Source: CAVPUA01 sp963828015
GTDB lineage: Bacteria; Actinomycetota; Actinomycetes; Mycobacteriales; Jatrophihabitantaceae
Assembly: GCA_963828015.1 (NCBI GenBank)
Contig: CAWHCD010000006.1
Span: 558,001 to 622,000, forward strand
DNA length: 64,000 bases
Direction of reading: 5' to 3'
In this document: piece by piece, positions 52,776 through 63,649 of the stretch
Position numbering within the stretch: position 1 is the first letter of the stretch
Layout: each line of letters opens with the position of its first letter
The notes under the pieces: model-generated
What the model was told of the DNA's origin: nothing
What the model saw: only the letters and a program-made list of their open reading frames with translations
Database searches by the model: none
Made by a program: the position numbers and the translations under genes

Positions 52776-54274
52776 GCGTGACCTACGAGTACGTGATCGC
52801 CGGCTACGAGCCGGTGTTCGGACTCGAGACCCACGTCGAGCTCGGCACCGTCTCGAAGATGTTCTGCGGCTGCTCGACCGAGTTCGGCGCCGAACCCAAC
52901 ACCCACACCTGCCCGGTCTGCCTCGGCCTGCCCGGGGCGCTGCCGGTCGTCAACGCGGCGGCCATCGAGGCGACGATCAAGATCGGGCTGGCGCTGAACT
53001 GCACGATCGCGTCGTGGTGCCGCTTCGCCCGCAAGAACTACTTCTACCCGGACATGCCGAAGAACTTCCAGATCTCCCAATACGACGAACCCCTTTGTTC
53101 CGAGGGATATCTCGACGTCGAGGTCAACGGCGAGACGGTGCGGGTCGGGATCGAGCGGGTGCACATGGAAGAGGACACCGGCAAGAACACTCACGTCGGG
53201 ACGTCGGGACGTATCCACGGGGCCGAGTACTCGCTCGTGGACTTCAACCGCGCCGGCATCCCGTTGATCGAGATCGTCACCAAGCCGGTCCCGGGTACGG
53301 GCGCGCTCGCTCCGGAGGTGGCCAAGGCCTACGTCACCGAGCTGCGCGACGTGCTGCGGGCCCTCGGGGTCAGCGATGTGCGGATGGAGCAGGGTTCGCT
53401 GCGTTGTGACGTCAACACCTCGCTCAACCGCCCCGGCGCCGAGTGGGGCACTCGTACCGAGACCAAGAACGTCAACTCCCTTCGCAGCGTCGAGCGAGCC
53501 GTGCGCTCGGAGATGATCCGCCAGGCCGAGCTGCTCGACGCCGGTCAGCGGATCAAACAGGAGACGCGGCATTTCTCCGAGACGACCGGCGACACGCGTC
53601 CGGGTCGCAGCAAGGAGGAGGCGACCGACTACCGCTACTTCCCCGAGCCGGATCTGGTGCCGGTCGCCCCCGACCCGCAGTGGATCGAAGAGCTGAGAGC
53701 GGGACTGCCCGAGCTGCCCGCGGCCCGACGGCGGCGAGTGATCGCCTCACTCGGTGTCGATGCCGATGACCTGGCCAAGATGAGCAACGCCGGCGTGGTC
53801 GAACTCGTGGCTGCCACGGTCGACGCGGGCGCCCCGGTCGGTGAGGCCCGCAACTGGTGGATGGGCTACCTCGCCCAGAAGGCCAACGAGCTCGACGTCG
53901 AAGCGGTCGAGCTCGGGGTGACGCCGGTGCAGGTGGCGCGACTGGTCGAACTGGTCGGTCAGGGCGCGCTGTCGACCGCGCTGGCCCGCCAGGTCGTCGA
54001 CGCGCTGCTCGAAAGCGGGCCGGACGTCGACCACCAGGATGTCGACGAGGTGATCGCCGCGCGCGGGCTGCAGGTCGTCTCCGACACCGGCGCCCTCGAG
54101 ACCGCCGCCGATGCGGCGATCGCGGCCAACGCCGATGCCGCCGACAAGGTCCGTTCCGGCAAGGTCGCCGCCGTCGGGGCACTCGTCGGTGCGGTCATGA
54201 AGGCGACCAAGGGTCAGGCCGACGCGGCGGCGGTCCGCACCATCCTGCTGCGCAAGCTCGACGTCGAGGAGTAG
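52772..54274 (+). CDS. gatB: Aspartyl/glutamyl-tRNA amidotransferase subunit B
   Basis: This 500-residue subunit phosphorylates the misacylated tRNA and transfers ammonia to it. It has FGLETHVELGTVSKMFCGC and NTHTCPVCLGLPGALPVVN, giving the four zinc Cys near residues 32-48. Others are YFYPDMPKNFQISQYD, VHMEEDTGKN near residue 129 and a C-terminal YqeY/tail region with WWMGYLAQKANELDVEAV. In the M. tuberculosis order pfkA separates gatA and gatB; here they are directly coupled. A small membrane protein gene follows by three bases. Confidence 0.96.
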   Translation: MSVTYEYVIAGYEPVFGLETHVELGTVSKMFCGCSTEFGAEPNTHTCPVCLGLPGALPVVNAAAIEATIKIGLALNCTIASWCRFARKNYFYPDMPKNFQISQYDEPLCSEGYLDVEVNGETVRVGIERVHMEEDTGKNTHVGTSGRIHGAEYSLVDFNRAGIPLIEIVTKPVPGTGALAPEVAKAYVTELRDVLRALGVSDVRMEQGSLRCDVNTSLNRPGAEWGTRTETKNVNSLRSVERAVRSEMIRQAELLDAGQRIKQETRHFSETTGDTRPGRSKEEATDYRYFPEPDLVPVAPDPQWIEELRAGLPELPAARRRRVIASLGVDADDLAKMSNAGVVELVAATVDAGAPVGEARNWWMGYLAQKANELDVEAVELGVTPVQVARLVELVGQGALSTALARQVVDALLESGPDVDHQDVDEVIAARGLQVVSDTGALETAADAAIAANADAADKVRSGKVAAVGALVGAVMKATKGQADAAAVRTILLRKLDVEE

Positions 54275-54277
54275 TTC

Positions 54278-54764
54278 ATGGCGATCCCCCCGCTGGTCCG
54301 CACCACCCTGCTCGGTGCGGCGATCGGCTGCCGGACGCAAATGCCCGCGGTGATCCTGGCCTACGAGCTCAAGCGGGGTCGACCCGCCGCCGGCGGGAAT
54401 CTCGGTCGGTGGACGCGGCGCCAAGTTGCTCTCGCGCTCGAGCGCCCGCACGAGCCTGGTCGCCGGTGCGCTCACCGAGCTGGTGGCCGACAAGCTGCCC
54501 CGCACCCCGTCGCGGCTCGGCTACGGCGGGCTGACCGTGCGTGGCGTGCAAGGCGCGACCGGTGGGTCGGTCGTGGCCGCGCGCACCGGCGAGTCGCAGC
54601 GCACCCACGCCATGGTCGGAGTCGCCGCGGCACTGCTCAGCGCGTACGCCGGAGCCCGGATGCGCCGGCAGCTGGCGCACTGGATCGGCCGCGACTGGCC
54701 GGGGGCCGTGTTCGAGGATGTACTTGCGGCCGGGCTGGCGGTAACCGCCGTGCACGACATCTGA
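54278..54764 (+). CDS. DUF4126-like membrane protein, frameshifted
   Basis: The repaired product has 161 residues, after removing one base at 54410. It is a membrane protein with an N-terminal helix (VRTTLLGAAIGCRTQMPAVI), a conserved LTELVADKLPRTPSRLGYGG loop and two helices near residues 120-155. The loop resembles the DUF4126 family, whose function is unknown. It follows gatB by three bases and is convergent with the homocysteine methyltransferase, five bases away. Confidence 0.72.
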
Positions 54765-54768
54765 ACGC

Positions 54769-55699
54769 TCAGAGGCAGGCGCTGGCAATCGCCTTGACGT
54801 GCCGCACGTCGGTGCCACAACAACCGCCGAGCACCGTGACGCCGTTGAGCCGCTCGAGCAGCTTGCGGTAGTCCTGGGCCAGTTCGACCGGGTCGCCCTC
54901 ATCGAGCACGGGGGAGTCGTCGAGCTCGGCGTGACTGCGCCGCGAGGAGTTGGCCCGCACGCCGCGGATGCGGGCCAGCCGCGGATCGGGCCGATCCAGC
55001 GCCGCTTCGATGTGCGACGGATGCGCGCAGTTGATCATGAAGTAGGCCGCCGCGCCGCCGGTCGCGTCATCGACCGCGCCGATCGCGGTCGCCCAGGGCC
55101 GTGCCGTCGGGTAGGTGGCCGTCGGTCTCGACGGTGAAGGAGATGACGCAGAGGACGTCAGCGTCACTGGCGGCGCGCACGATGCCGATCGCCTCATCGG
55201 CGTAGCCAATCGTCATCGCGGTGACGAGGTCGGCATCGGCGCGGGCGAACGCCTCGATCTGCGTGCGGTGGTAGTCCTGGGCTACTTCGACGTCCATGTG
55301 CAGTCCGGGGTGGTAGCCGTCCCCGCGTGGACCGACGCAGCCACTGACGACGGCCTGGTTCAGTCCCGAGGTGTGCCGCAGCCCGTCCATGAACGCCACC
55401 GCGTACTCGTTGATCGCTGCGATCCGTTCCTGGTCGTAGTGCAGTTCGGCGCCCCATCCCGGGTTGGCCCGCCAGGTTGGTGCTTCGAAGATGAAGCCGA
55501 CGTCGTGTTGCGCGGCGACGGCGGCATGTTCGAGGTAGTAACGGGCCAGCACGTCGCGACCGTAAGGGCTGTCCAGCAACGGGAACGCGGCGAAGCAGGG
55601 CAGGTCAACCCCGCGGTGGAAGATCAGATCGGTCTCGAGACCGGAGTCGGTCAGAAACGGCGAGTCCAGTTGCGGGAGCAACCGACGATGACGCGCCAT
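54769..55699 (-). CDS. Homocysteine S-methyltransferase-like protein, frameshifted
   Basis: The repaired protein has 309 residues, with one extra base at 55087. It has the Hcy-binding barrel: LTDSGLETDLIFHRGVDLP at the N-terminus, FIFEAPTWRANPGWGAELH near residue 69 and VSGCVGPRGDGYHPG near residue 117. The zinc Cys are in MINCAHPSHIEAAL near residue 223 and GGCCGTDVRHVKAI near residue 293. Such enzymes move methyl groups from S-methylmethionine or betaine-like donors to homocysteine. A GGGGAGG site precedes the ATG. Together with the MetE-like gene at 43324, the window has two methionine-cycle methyltransferase-like proteins. Confidence 0.85.
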
Positions 55700-55742
55700 G
55701 TGACCTCCCCGCCGACTGAATGGATCTTCAGCCTAATCGTGG

Positions 55743-56911
55743 TCAGGCCTTTGAGGTCTGCCCGCCGCCGGCCGGTTGGCGGATGTGCAGAACCCGCTCG
55801 TCGTCGGGTACCGGCTTTCCGGAGCCGTCCTTGTTCGAGGTCGTCAACCACAGTGTCGTATCCGGCGCGGCCACGACGGTGATGAGCCGACCGTAGCTGC
55901 CCTTCAGCGCCTCGGTGAAGCTCCCGATCTTGACCGTGCTGCCGGTGGCCGTGAACGGGGCGACGAGCAGTTCCTGCCCGTTCAGGCTGGTGAGGAACAG
56001 CGTGGCGCTGGCGATCGCACAGCCCCCCAGCCCCTGCTGGGCGCTCGACACGGTTGGCGTGGGGACGATGACCGCGTTGCCCACGGCCGTGATGTGATCG
56101 CCGCTGCTGCCGCGCTCGATCTGGATCGCGGTGTTGCTGACCGGGTCGACGCACAGTCCGGCCGAGTTGGCATGGCCGCTGCTGACCACTGGCGTCGCCC
56201 CGACGGGCGCGCCGACCGGCGTCAGGCGCAGCACCTTGCCGGCCAGACTCGCCGGGTCGGCGGCCAGCGCCGGTTGTCCGGCGTTCCCGGTGCCGACGAG
56301 CAGATCGCCGACCTCGTCGAAGGCGATGCGACCCTGGTTCCCCGAGGCCCCCCGGGGAATCGCGGCGATCACGGTCGTGATCGGGCCGGTCAGGGTGAAC
56401 ACGATCACCCGGTTATCGGTCGGCGTGGTGATGTAGGCGTAGATCAGGTTGTCCTCGGCGTACTGCGGGGACAGGGCCAAGTCGAGCAGCCCGCCGTCTC
56501 CGCTGGCGTCCAGGCCCGGAATCGTGCGCACCACGGTGGCCGGGGTGCCCGCGGTGGCGGCGACATGCATGATCCGCCCGGTGGTGCGTTCGCCGACGAT
56601 GGCCGAACCGTCGGGAAGCACGGCCAGCCCCACCGGCGCGGTGAGTCCGGTGGCGACAACGTTGGGGTCGGTCGGCGTGCTCTGGCTCGGGCTGGCGCTA
56701 CTGCCCGGCGAGGACGGGGCGGCCGAGGGCGCGCCCGAGGGCCGACCGACGGCGCCGGGCCGGGCAGGGCCGGCGTCACGTTCGGGCCGGCCCCGGGCTC
56801 GAGCGTCGAGCCCGGCTGGGGCTGCCAGTCCGGGGAAGCCGCGTTGGCCGATGCGCACCCGGCCAGCGCCAAGGAGCACAGCAGTAGGGCTGCGACTCGG
56901 CGGCGGGACAT
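55743..56911 (-). CDS. Lipoprotein with PQQ-type sugar dehydrogenase (beta-propeller) domain, frameshifted
   Basis: The N-terminus (56911 leftwards) is a lipoprotein signal, ALLLCSLALAGCASANAAS, with lipobox LAGC. A Pro/Ala/Ser linker follows, and then a propeller domain of about 300 residues lies in another frame. One missing base (or two extra) in the linker between about 56735 and 56790 joins them, giving 389 residues. The domain has PVGLAVLPDGSAIVGERTTG, GLLDLALSPQYAEDNLIYAY and GRIAFDEVGDLLVGTGNAG, motifs of the glucose/sorbosone dehydrogenase family. Substrate and PQQ use are not certain. It would sit on the outer face of the membrane. Confidence 0.8.
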
Positions 56912-56983
56912 GGGCTCCAGTGTTCCATCTGAGCGGCTGGCACTCGGCTGAGTCGGCTGTGAGCCAGGGCTAGCCTCGACGCC

Positions 56984-57883
56984 ATGTCAACCATCTCTGT
57001 TCCCTCCGCGGCCGGCCTGCAGCTGCTCGGTGAGTTGCCGGCGGGCAGTCGCGGCGTCGTGTGGGACGGGACCGGGCCGGCCCCGGCCGACGTGGAGTTC
57101 CTCGTCCCGCCCTACATGGTGGGTGGCCCGCCGGCCCTGGTCGGGATGCCGCAGCTCAAGGTCGTGCAGCTCCTCTCGGCCGGTGTCGAGGGGTGGCCGG
57201 AGCGGGTGCCGGCGGGTGTGACGCTGTGCAACGGTCGCGGCGTGCACGGCGGGTCGACGGCCGAGCTGGCCATCGCCGGCCTGCTGGCTCTGCTGCACGA
57301 GCTGCCGACCTACATCGCTCAGCAGCCGGCGCACCTCTGGCAGCGCGCGAGCGCACTGAGTCTGGACGGTCGGCGCGCGCTCGTGCTGGGCGCCGGTGAC
57401 ATCGGCTCCCAGATTGCCGCGGTGCTGCGGATCTTCGGCGCCGAGGTGACGAGCGTGGCTCGCCGCCCGCGTCCGGACGTGCGGGCGCTGTCCGACCTGC
57501 CGCAGTTACTACCCGAGACCGAGGTGCTGGTGATCGCACTGCCCCTGACCCCGCAGACCGCGGGACTGATCGATGCCCAGGCGCTGGCCCTGCTGCCGAC
57601 CGATGCGATCGTGGTCAACATCGCCCGCGGGGCGCTGGTCGATACCGAGGCCTTGTTGAGCGAGTTGCAGGCCGGGCGGCTCTCGGCCTTCCTGGACGTG
57701 GTCGACCCTGAGCCGCTGCCGGCCGAGCATCCGTTGTGGGACGCGCCGAACCTGATCCTGACCCCGCACGCGGGCGGTGGATCCGCCGGCTGGGATCGAC
57801 GCGGGTTCCGGCTGGTCCGGGAGCAGTTCGCGCGCTTCGTCGCCGGCCAGCCGCTGGCGAACGTGGTCGACGAGGGCTACTGA
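56984..57883 (+). CDS. D-2-hydroxyacid dehydrogenase
   Basis: This 299-residue NAD(P)-dependent D-isomer-specific dehydrogenase or 2-ketoacid reductase is shorter than SerA and has no ACT domain. It has the cofactor motif RALVLGAGDIGSQIAAVLR near residue 130. The catalytic Arg is in VNIARGALVDTEAL near residue 211, Glu in DVVDPEPLPAEHPLW near residue 239 and His in ILTPHAGGGSAGW near residue 257. A TAGCCT box (56971-56976) seven bases before the ATG suggests a leaderless mRNA. It is divergent from the lipoprotein gene and convergent with the PH-domain gene. Confidence 0.92.
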   Translation: MSTISVPSAAGLQLLGELPAGSRGVVWDGTGPAPADVEFLVPPYMVGGPPALVGMPQLKVVQLLSAGVEGWPERVPAGVTLCNGRGVHGGSTAELAIAGLLALLHELPTYIAQQPAHLWQRASALSLDGRRALVLGAGDIGSQIAAVLRIFGAEVTSVARRPRPDVRALSDLPQLLPETEVLVIALPLTPQTAGLIDAQALALLPTDAIVVNIARGALVDTEALLSELQAGRLSAFLDVVDPEPLPAEHPLWDAPNLILTPHAGGGSAGWDRRGFRLVREQFARFVAGQPLANVVDEGY

Positions 57884-57884
57884 G

Positions 57885-58337
57885 CTAGCGGCGCCGACGG
57901 CTGGGCGCCGACTTGACCAACGGCTGGGCCAGTTCGGGCAGGTGCCCGCCGCTGACCGCCGCGATCAGGGTCAGATCCCGCTGGTGTACGCACGGCAGCC
58001 GGATCGCACCGCCATCGATCACGGCGTAGACGTTGCGACCGGTGACCGAAAGGCCCTCGACCTCGGCCCAGCGCAGACGGCGGGAGCCGAAGATGGCCCG
58101 GACGGTGATGCCCTCGGCGTCGACCCGGGTGGCCGTTCGGCCGATGTACACGCCGGCGAGGATCGGCAGCAGGTAGAGCAGCGTCAGCAGCGAGATCTTG
58201 GCCGGTGGACTCTCACCGGCGCCCCCGTACAACGCGATCGGGGTCACGCCGAGCACCAGGAAGACCAGCACGAGATAACTCGTCCGGGGCAGCCGAAACA
58301 GGGCGATCGGCGTGGGGGCCGGGGTTGCCGCGGACAC
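57885..58337 (-). CDS. PH-domain membrane protein
   Basis: This 150-residue protein has two adjacent N-terminal helices (about residues 22-40 and 49-66) and a C-terminal bacterial PH-like domain. The domain runs from TRVDAEGITVRAIFGSRRLRW to VYAVIDGGAIRLPCVH, followed by a basic tail (SAPSRRRR). In M. tuberculosis a similar protein lies near ilvB. Its function is unknown. It is divergent from ilvD, with a 30-base gap that holds the leaderless ilvD promoter. Confidence 0.8.
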   Translation of the reverse strand: MSAATPAPTPIALFRLPRTSYLVLVFLVLGVTPIALYGGAGESPPAKISLLTLLYLLPILAGVYIGRTATRVDAEGITVRAIFGSRRLRWAEVEGLSVTGRNVYAVIDGGAIRLPCVHQRDLTLIAAVSGGHLPELAQPLVKSAPSRRRR

Positions 58338-58367
58338 GTCGAAGAACCTACGCCGTAAGGTTTACCC

Positions 58368-60059
58368 GTGAGCGCACCCACTGGTCGGATCCACAAGAAG
58401 CCCCACAGCCACACCGTCACCGACGGCATCGAACGCGCGGCCTCCCGCGGCATGCTGCGCGCGGTCGGGATGGGCGACGATGACTGGCGCAAGCCGCAGA
58501 TCGGCGTCGCCTCGTCCTGGAACGAGATCACGCCGTGCAACCTGTCGCTGGACCGGCTGGCCAAGCGGGCCAAGGTCGGCGTGCGCGGCGCGGACGGCTT
58601 CCCACTGGAGTTCGGCACGATCTCGGTGTCCGACGGCATCTCGATGGGCCATGACGGCATGCACTACTCGCTGGTGTCGCGCGAGATCATCGCCGACTCG
58701 GTCGAGACGGTGATCCGCGCCGAGCAGCTCGACGGCGCCGTGCTGCTGGCCGGCTGTGACAAGTCGCTGCCGGGCATGCTGATGGCGGCGGCCCGGCTCG
58801 ATATCGCGTCGGTGTTCCTCTATGCCGGATCGACGCTGCCGGGCAAGCTCAACGGCAACGACGTCACCATCATCGACGCGTTCGAAGGCGTCGGCGCCTG
58901 CCTGGCCGGCAAGATCACCCGGGCCGAGCTCGACGACATCGAGAAGGCGATCTGCCCGGGCGAAGGCGCCTGCGGCGGCATGTACACCGCCAACACGATG
59001 GCCTCCGCGGCCGAGGCCCTGGGCATGTCGCTCACCGGATCGGCCGCCCCGCCCGCACCCGACTCGCGTCGCGACGCCTACGCCGAGCGGTCGGGTGAGG
59101 CGGTCGTCGCGCTCGTCGACGCCGGCATCACGTCGCGGCAGATCCTGACCATGGAGGCGTTCGAGAACGCGATAACCGTGGTGATGGCGCTGGGCGGTTC
59201 GACCAATGCGGTGCTGCACCTGCTGGCGATCGCCCGCGAGGCCGAGGTCGACCTGACCCTGGCCGACTTCAACCGGATCGGCGACAAGGTTCCGCACATC
59301 GCCGACATGAAGCCGTTCGGTCGCTATGTCATGACCGACATCGACCGCATCGGCGGCGTCCCGGTCGTGATGCGGGCGCTGCTCGACGCCGGCCTGCTGC
59401 ACGGCGACGCGCTGACGGTGACCGGCCGCACGCTGGCCGAGAACCTGGACCTGATCGCGCCGCCGCAACCCGACGGCGAGGTCATCCGCCCCCTGTCGGC
59501 GCCCATCCACCGCAGCGGTGGGCTGACTATCCTGCATGGCTCGCTGGCTCCCGAGGGCGCGGTCGTCAAGACCGCCGGCTTCGACGCCGATGTCTTCGAC
59601 GGGGTCGCGCGCGTCTTCGACCGGGAGCAGGCGGCGATGGCCGCGGTCGAGAGCGGGGCCCTGCGTCCCGGCGACATCGTCGTGATCCGCTACGAGGGCC
59701 CGCGCGGCGGACCGGGCATGCGCGAGATGCTGGCCATCACCGGTGCGATCAAGGGTGCCGGCCTGGGCAAGGACGTGCTGTTGCTGACCGATGGCCGATT
59801 CTCCGGCGGCACCACCGGGTTGTGCATCGGGCATGTGGCCCCCGAGGCCGCGGTCGGTGGTCCGATCGCGCTGGTGGCCGAAGGCGACCGAATCGTGGTC
59901 GACATCGCCAACCGCACGCTGGAGCTGCACGTGGACGACGAGGAGCTCGAGCGTCGGCGCGCGGTCTGGACCCCGCTCCCGCCCAAGATCAACTACGGCG
60001 TGCTCGGCAAGTACGTCAAGCTGGTCGGCTCGGCCGCGAACGGCGCCGTCTGCACCTGA
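58368..60059 (+). CDS. ilvD: Dihydroxy-acid dehydratase
   Basis: This 563-residue iron-sulfur enzyme makes 2-ketoisovalerate and 2-keto-3-methylvalerate in valine, leucine and isoleucine synthesis. The cluster Cys are visible in ITPCNLSLDRLA near residue 57, LLAGCDKSLPGMLMAA near residue 127 and GEGACGGMYTANTMASAAEA near residue 199. DGRFSGGTTGLCIGHVAPEA near residue 471 completes the signature. GTG 58368 follows the -10 box TAAGGT (58356-58361) by six bases, so the mRNA is probably leaderless. It precedes the attenuated ilvBNC operon, which completes most of the pathway. Confidence 0.97.
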   Translation: MSAPTGRIHKKPHSHTVTDGIERAASRGMLRAVGMGDDDWRKPQIGVASSWNEITPCNLSLDRLAKRAKVGVRGADGFPLEFGTISVSDGISMGHDGMHYSLVSREIIADSVETVIRAEQLDGAVLLAGCDKSLPGMLMAAARLDIASVFLYAGSTLPGKLNGNDVTIIDAFEGVGACLAGKITRAELDDIEKAICPGEGACGGMYTANTMASAAEALGMSLTGSAAPPAPDSRRDAYAERSGEAVVALVDAGITSRQILTMEAFENAITVVMALGGSTNAVLHLLAIAREAEVDLTLADFNRIGDKVPHIADMKPFGRYVMTDIDRIGGVPVVMRALLDAGLLHGDALTVTGRTLAENLDLIAPPQPDGEVIRPLSAPIHRSGGLTILHGSLAPEGAVVKTAGFDADVFDGVARVFDREQAAMAAVESGALRPGDIVVIRYEGPRGGPGMREMLAITGAIKGAGLGKDVLLLTDGRFSGGTTGLCIGHVAPEAAVGGPIALVAEGDRIVVDIANRTLELHVDDEELERRRAVWTPLPPKINYGVLGKYVKLVGSAANGAVCT

Positions 60060-60151
60060 TCCTGGGCAGCCGGTCCGAACTCATGCGGGGGCGACGCGCG
60101 AGGCTGAGAACCATCTGGATCGATCCGGCGTGGACGTGTAAGGTGATCGGC

Positions 60152-60193
60152 GTGCGTCACCTCGTAGTAATTCTCCAGCAGCGCGCCGGCTAG
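60152..60193 (+). CDS. ilvB leader peptide
   Basis: The 13-codon leader reads MRHLVVILQQRAG, ending in TAG. Five of its codons in a row (CTC GTA GTA ATT CTC) are Leu, Val, Val, Ile, Leu, exactly the three amino acids made by the operon. Shortage would stall the ribosome there and prevent terminator formation. GTG lies seven bases from the TAAGGT box, so translation may start on a leaderless transcript; AAGGTG is a possible ribosome site instead. It is similar to leaders known from Corynebacterium and relatives. Confidence 0.85.
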   Translation: MRHLVVILQQRAG

Positions 60194-60220
60194 GCCTCAA
60201 CCGCCAGTCCGACGCGCTGA

Positions 60221-60250
60221 CCCTTCGTGCTTACGCACGGGGGGTTTTTT
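60221..60250 (+). terminator. Attenuation terminator before ilvB
   Basis: CCCTTCGTGC (60221-60230), loop TTAC and GCACGGGGGG (60235-60244) form a 10-base stem with two G-U pairs, directly followed by six T (60245-60250). This is a strong intrinsic terminator placed 49 bases before the ilvB start, between leader and operon, as expected for attenuation. Confidence 0.9.
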
Positions 60251-60298
60251 GTTGGGCACGACGCGACACACAAAAACCAGGATCCGAAAGGCAAGGAC

Positions 60299-62061
<1,763 letters not shown>

Positions 62062-62065
<4 letters not shown>

Positions 62066-62589
62066 GTACCACCCACACCCTGTCGGTGCTGGTCGAGAAC
62101 AAGCCCGGCGTGCTCAGCCGCGTCTCGGGGCTGTTCAGCCGGCGCGGGTTCAACATCAACTCCCTGGCCGTGGGGCCGACCGAACACGCCGAGATCTCGC
62201 GCATCACGATCTCGGTGACCGTCGAGGGCGCGGCGCTCGAGCAGGTGACCAAGCAGCTCAACAAGCTCGTGAACGTCATCAAGATCGTCGAGCTGGAGGA
62301 GAAGCAGTCGGTCCAGCGGGAGTTGCTGCTGGTCAAGGTGCGCGCCGACGATCAGACCCGTCGCAGCGTCCTCGAGACGGTCGAGCTGTTCAAGGCTCGC
62401 GTGGCCGATGTGGGCCCGGAGGTCCTGACGATCGAGCTGACCGGGCGACCGGACAAGCTGAACGCACTGATCCAGATGCTCGAGCCGTACGGCATCCGTG
62501 AAATGGTCCAGTCGGGGATGGTGGCCCTCGGCCGCGGCCCCCGGTCGATGACCCAGACCGCATTGCGCTCGGTCGAGCGCACCGCATAA
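62062..62589 (+). CDS. ilvN: Acetolactate synthase small regulatory subunit
   Basis: This 175-residue subunit activates IlvB and confers valine feedback inhibition. It has an N-terminal ACT domain (LSVLVENKPGVLSRVSGLFS, INSLAVGPTEHAEISRITI) and a C-terminal domain from about residue 80 (LLLVKVRADDQTRRSVLETV to GPEVLTIELTGRPDKLNALI). The ACT effector-site residues G and N (near residues 14 and 29) look present. It overlaps ilvB by four bases, giving the two subunits coupled synthesis. Confidence 0.97.
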
Positions 62590-62612
62590 CAACGAAAGAG
62601 GAAATCCTGCTC

Positions 62613-63641
62613 ATGGCCGTGGAGATCTTTTACGACGACGATGCCGACCTGTCGATCGTCCAGGGACGCAAGGTGGCCGTCCTCGGCTACGGAAGTCAGG
62701 GTCACGCGCACGCGCTGTCGCTGCGCGACTCGGGCGTCGACGTCCGGGTCGGCCTGCCCGAGGGCTCCAAGAGCCGGGCCAAGGCCGAGGATGAGGGCCT
62801 GCGGGTCGTCACCCCGGCCGAGGCGTCAGCCGAAGCCGATCTGATCATGGTGCTGGCCCCCGACCCGGCCCAGCGCAAGCTCTACGCCGAGGCGATCGCA
62901 CCCAACCTCAAGGACGGCGACGCGCTCTTCTTCGGGCACGGCTTCAACATCCGTTACGGCTACATCGTGCCGCCGCCCAACGTCGACGTGGCCATGGTCG
63001 CCCCCAAGGGTCCCGGCCACCTCGTGCGCCGGCAGTTCGTGGACGGCAAGGGTGTGCCGGTATTGATCGCGGTCGAGCAGGACGCCAGCGGCAAGGCCGA
63101 GGCGTTGGCGCTGTCCTACGCCAAGGGCATCGGCGGCACCCGGGCCGGAGCGATCAAGACCACGTTCACCGAGGAGACCGAGACCGACCTGTTCGGTGAG
63201 CAGTCGGTGCTCTGCGGCGGCGCCTCGCAGCTGGTCATGTACGGCTTCGAGGTGCTGACCGAGGCCGGTTACGCCCCCGAGATCGCCTACTTCGAGTGCC
63301 TGCACGAGCTCAAGCTGATCGTCGACCTGATGTACGAGGGCGGCATCGCCAAGCAGCGCTGGTCGGTCTCGGACACGGCCGAGTACGGCGACTACGTCAG
63401 CGGCCCGCGGGTGATCGACCCGCACGTCAAGGAGAACATGAAGGCCGTCCTGGCCGACATCCAGAACGGCGCGTTCGCCGCTCGCTTCATCGCTGACCAG
63501 GACGCGGGCGCCCCGGAGTTCAAGGCCCTGCGCCTCAAGGGCGAGCAGCACCCGATCGAGGACACCGGGCGCAAGCTGCGTGGCCTGATGAGCTGGGTCA
63601 CCTCCGACGACGACTACGTGGAAGGCACCGCCGCCCGCTGA
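62613..63641 (+). CDS. ilvC: Ketol-acid reductoisomerase (class I)
   Basis: This 342-residue NADPH-dependent enzyme isomerises and reduces acetolactate or acetohydroxybutyrate. It has the cofactor motif VLGYGSQGHAHALSLRDSG near residue 24 and HGFNIRYGYIVPPPNVDVAM near residue 110. KGPGHLVRRQF and the metal-binding ETETDLFGEQSVLCGG near residue 190 are intact, as is ECLHELKLIVDLMYEGG. One knotted domain identifies the short class I form. It is 23 bases after ilvN with a GAAAGAGGAAA site. Confidence 0.97.
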   Translation: MAVEIFYDDDADLSIVQGRKVAVLGYGSQGHAHALSLRDSGVDVRVGLPEGSKSRAKAEDEGLRVVTPAEASAEADLIMVLAPDPAQRKLYAEAIAPNLKDGDALFFGHGFNIRYGYIVPPPNVDVAMVAPKGPGHLVRRQFVDGKGVPVLIAVEQDASGKAEALALSYAKGIGGTRAGAIKTTFTEETETDLFGEQSVLCGGASQLVMYGFEVLTEAGYAPEIAYFECLHELKLIVDLMYEGGIAKQRWSVSDTAEYGDYVSGPRVIDPHVKENMKAVLADIQNGAFAARFIADQDAGAPEFKALRLKGEQHPIEDTGRKLRGLMSWVTSDDDYVEGTAAR

Positions 63642-63649
63642 GCCGATCC

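Larger units (their letters stand above)
60116..60250 (+). promoter_or_regulatory. ilvBNC attenuator region
   Basis: This region carries a -35-like TGGATC (60116-60121) and, 17 bases on, the -10 box TAAGGT (60139-60144). The leader peptide follows (60152-60193). A 7-base hairpin pairs CAGCGCG (60179-60185) with CGCGCTG (60213-60219), and an intrinsic terminator ends the region. The upper hairpin overlaps the last leader codons, so a ribosome at different codons would shift which structures form. This is the layout of transcription attenuation described for ilvB operons in actinobacteria. Confidence 0.8.
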
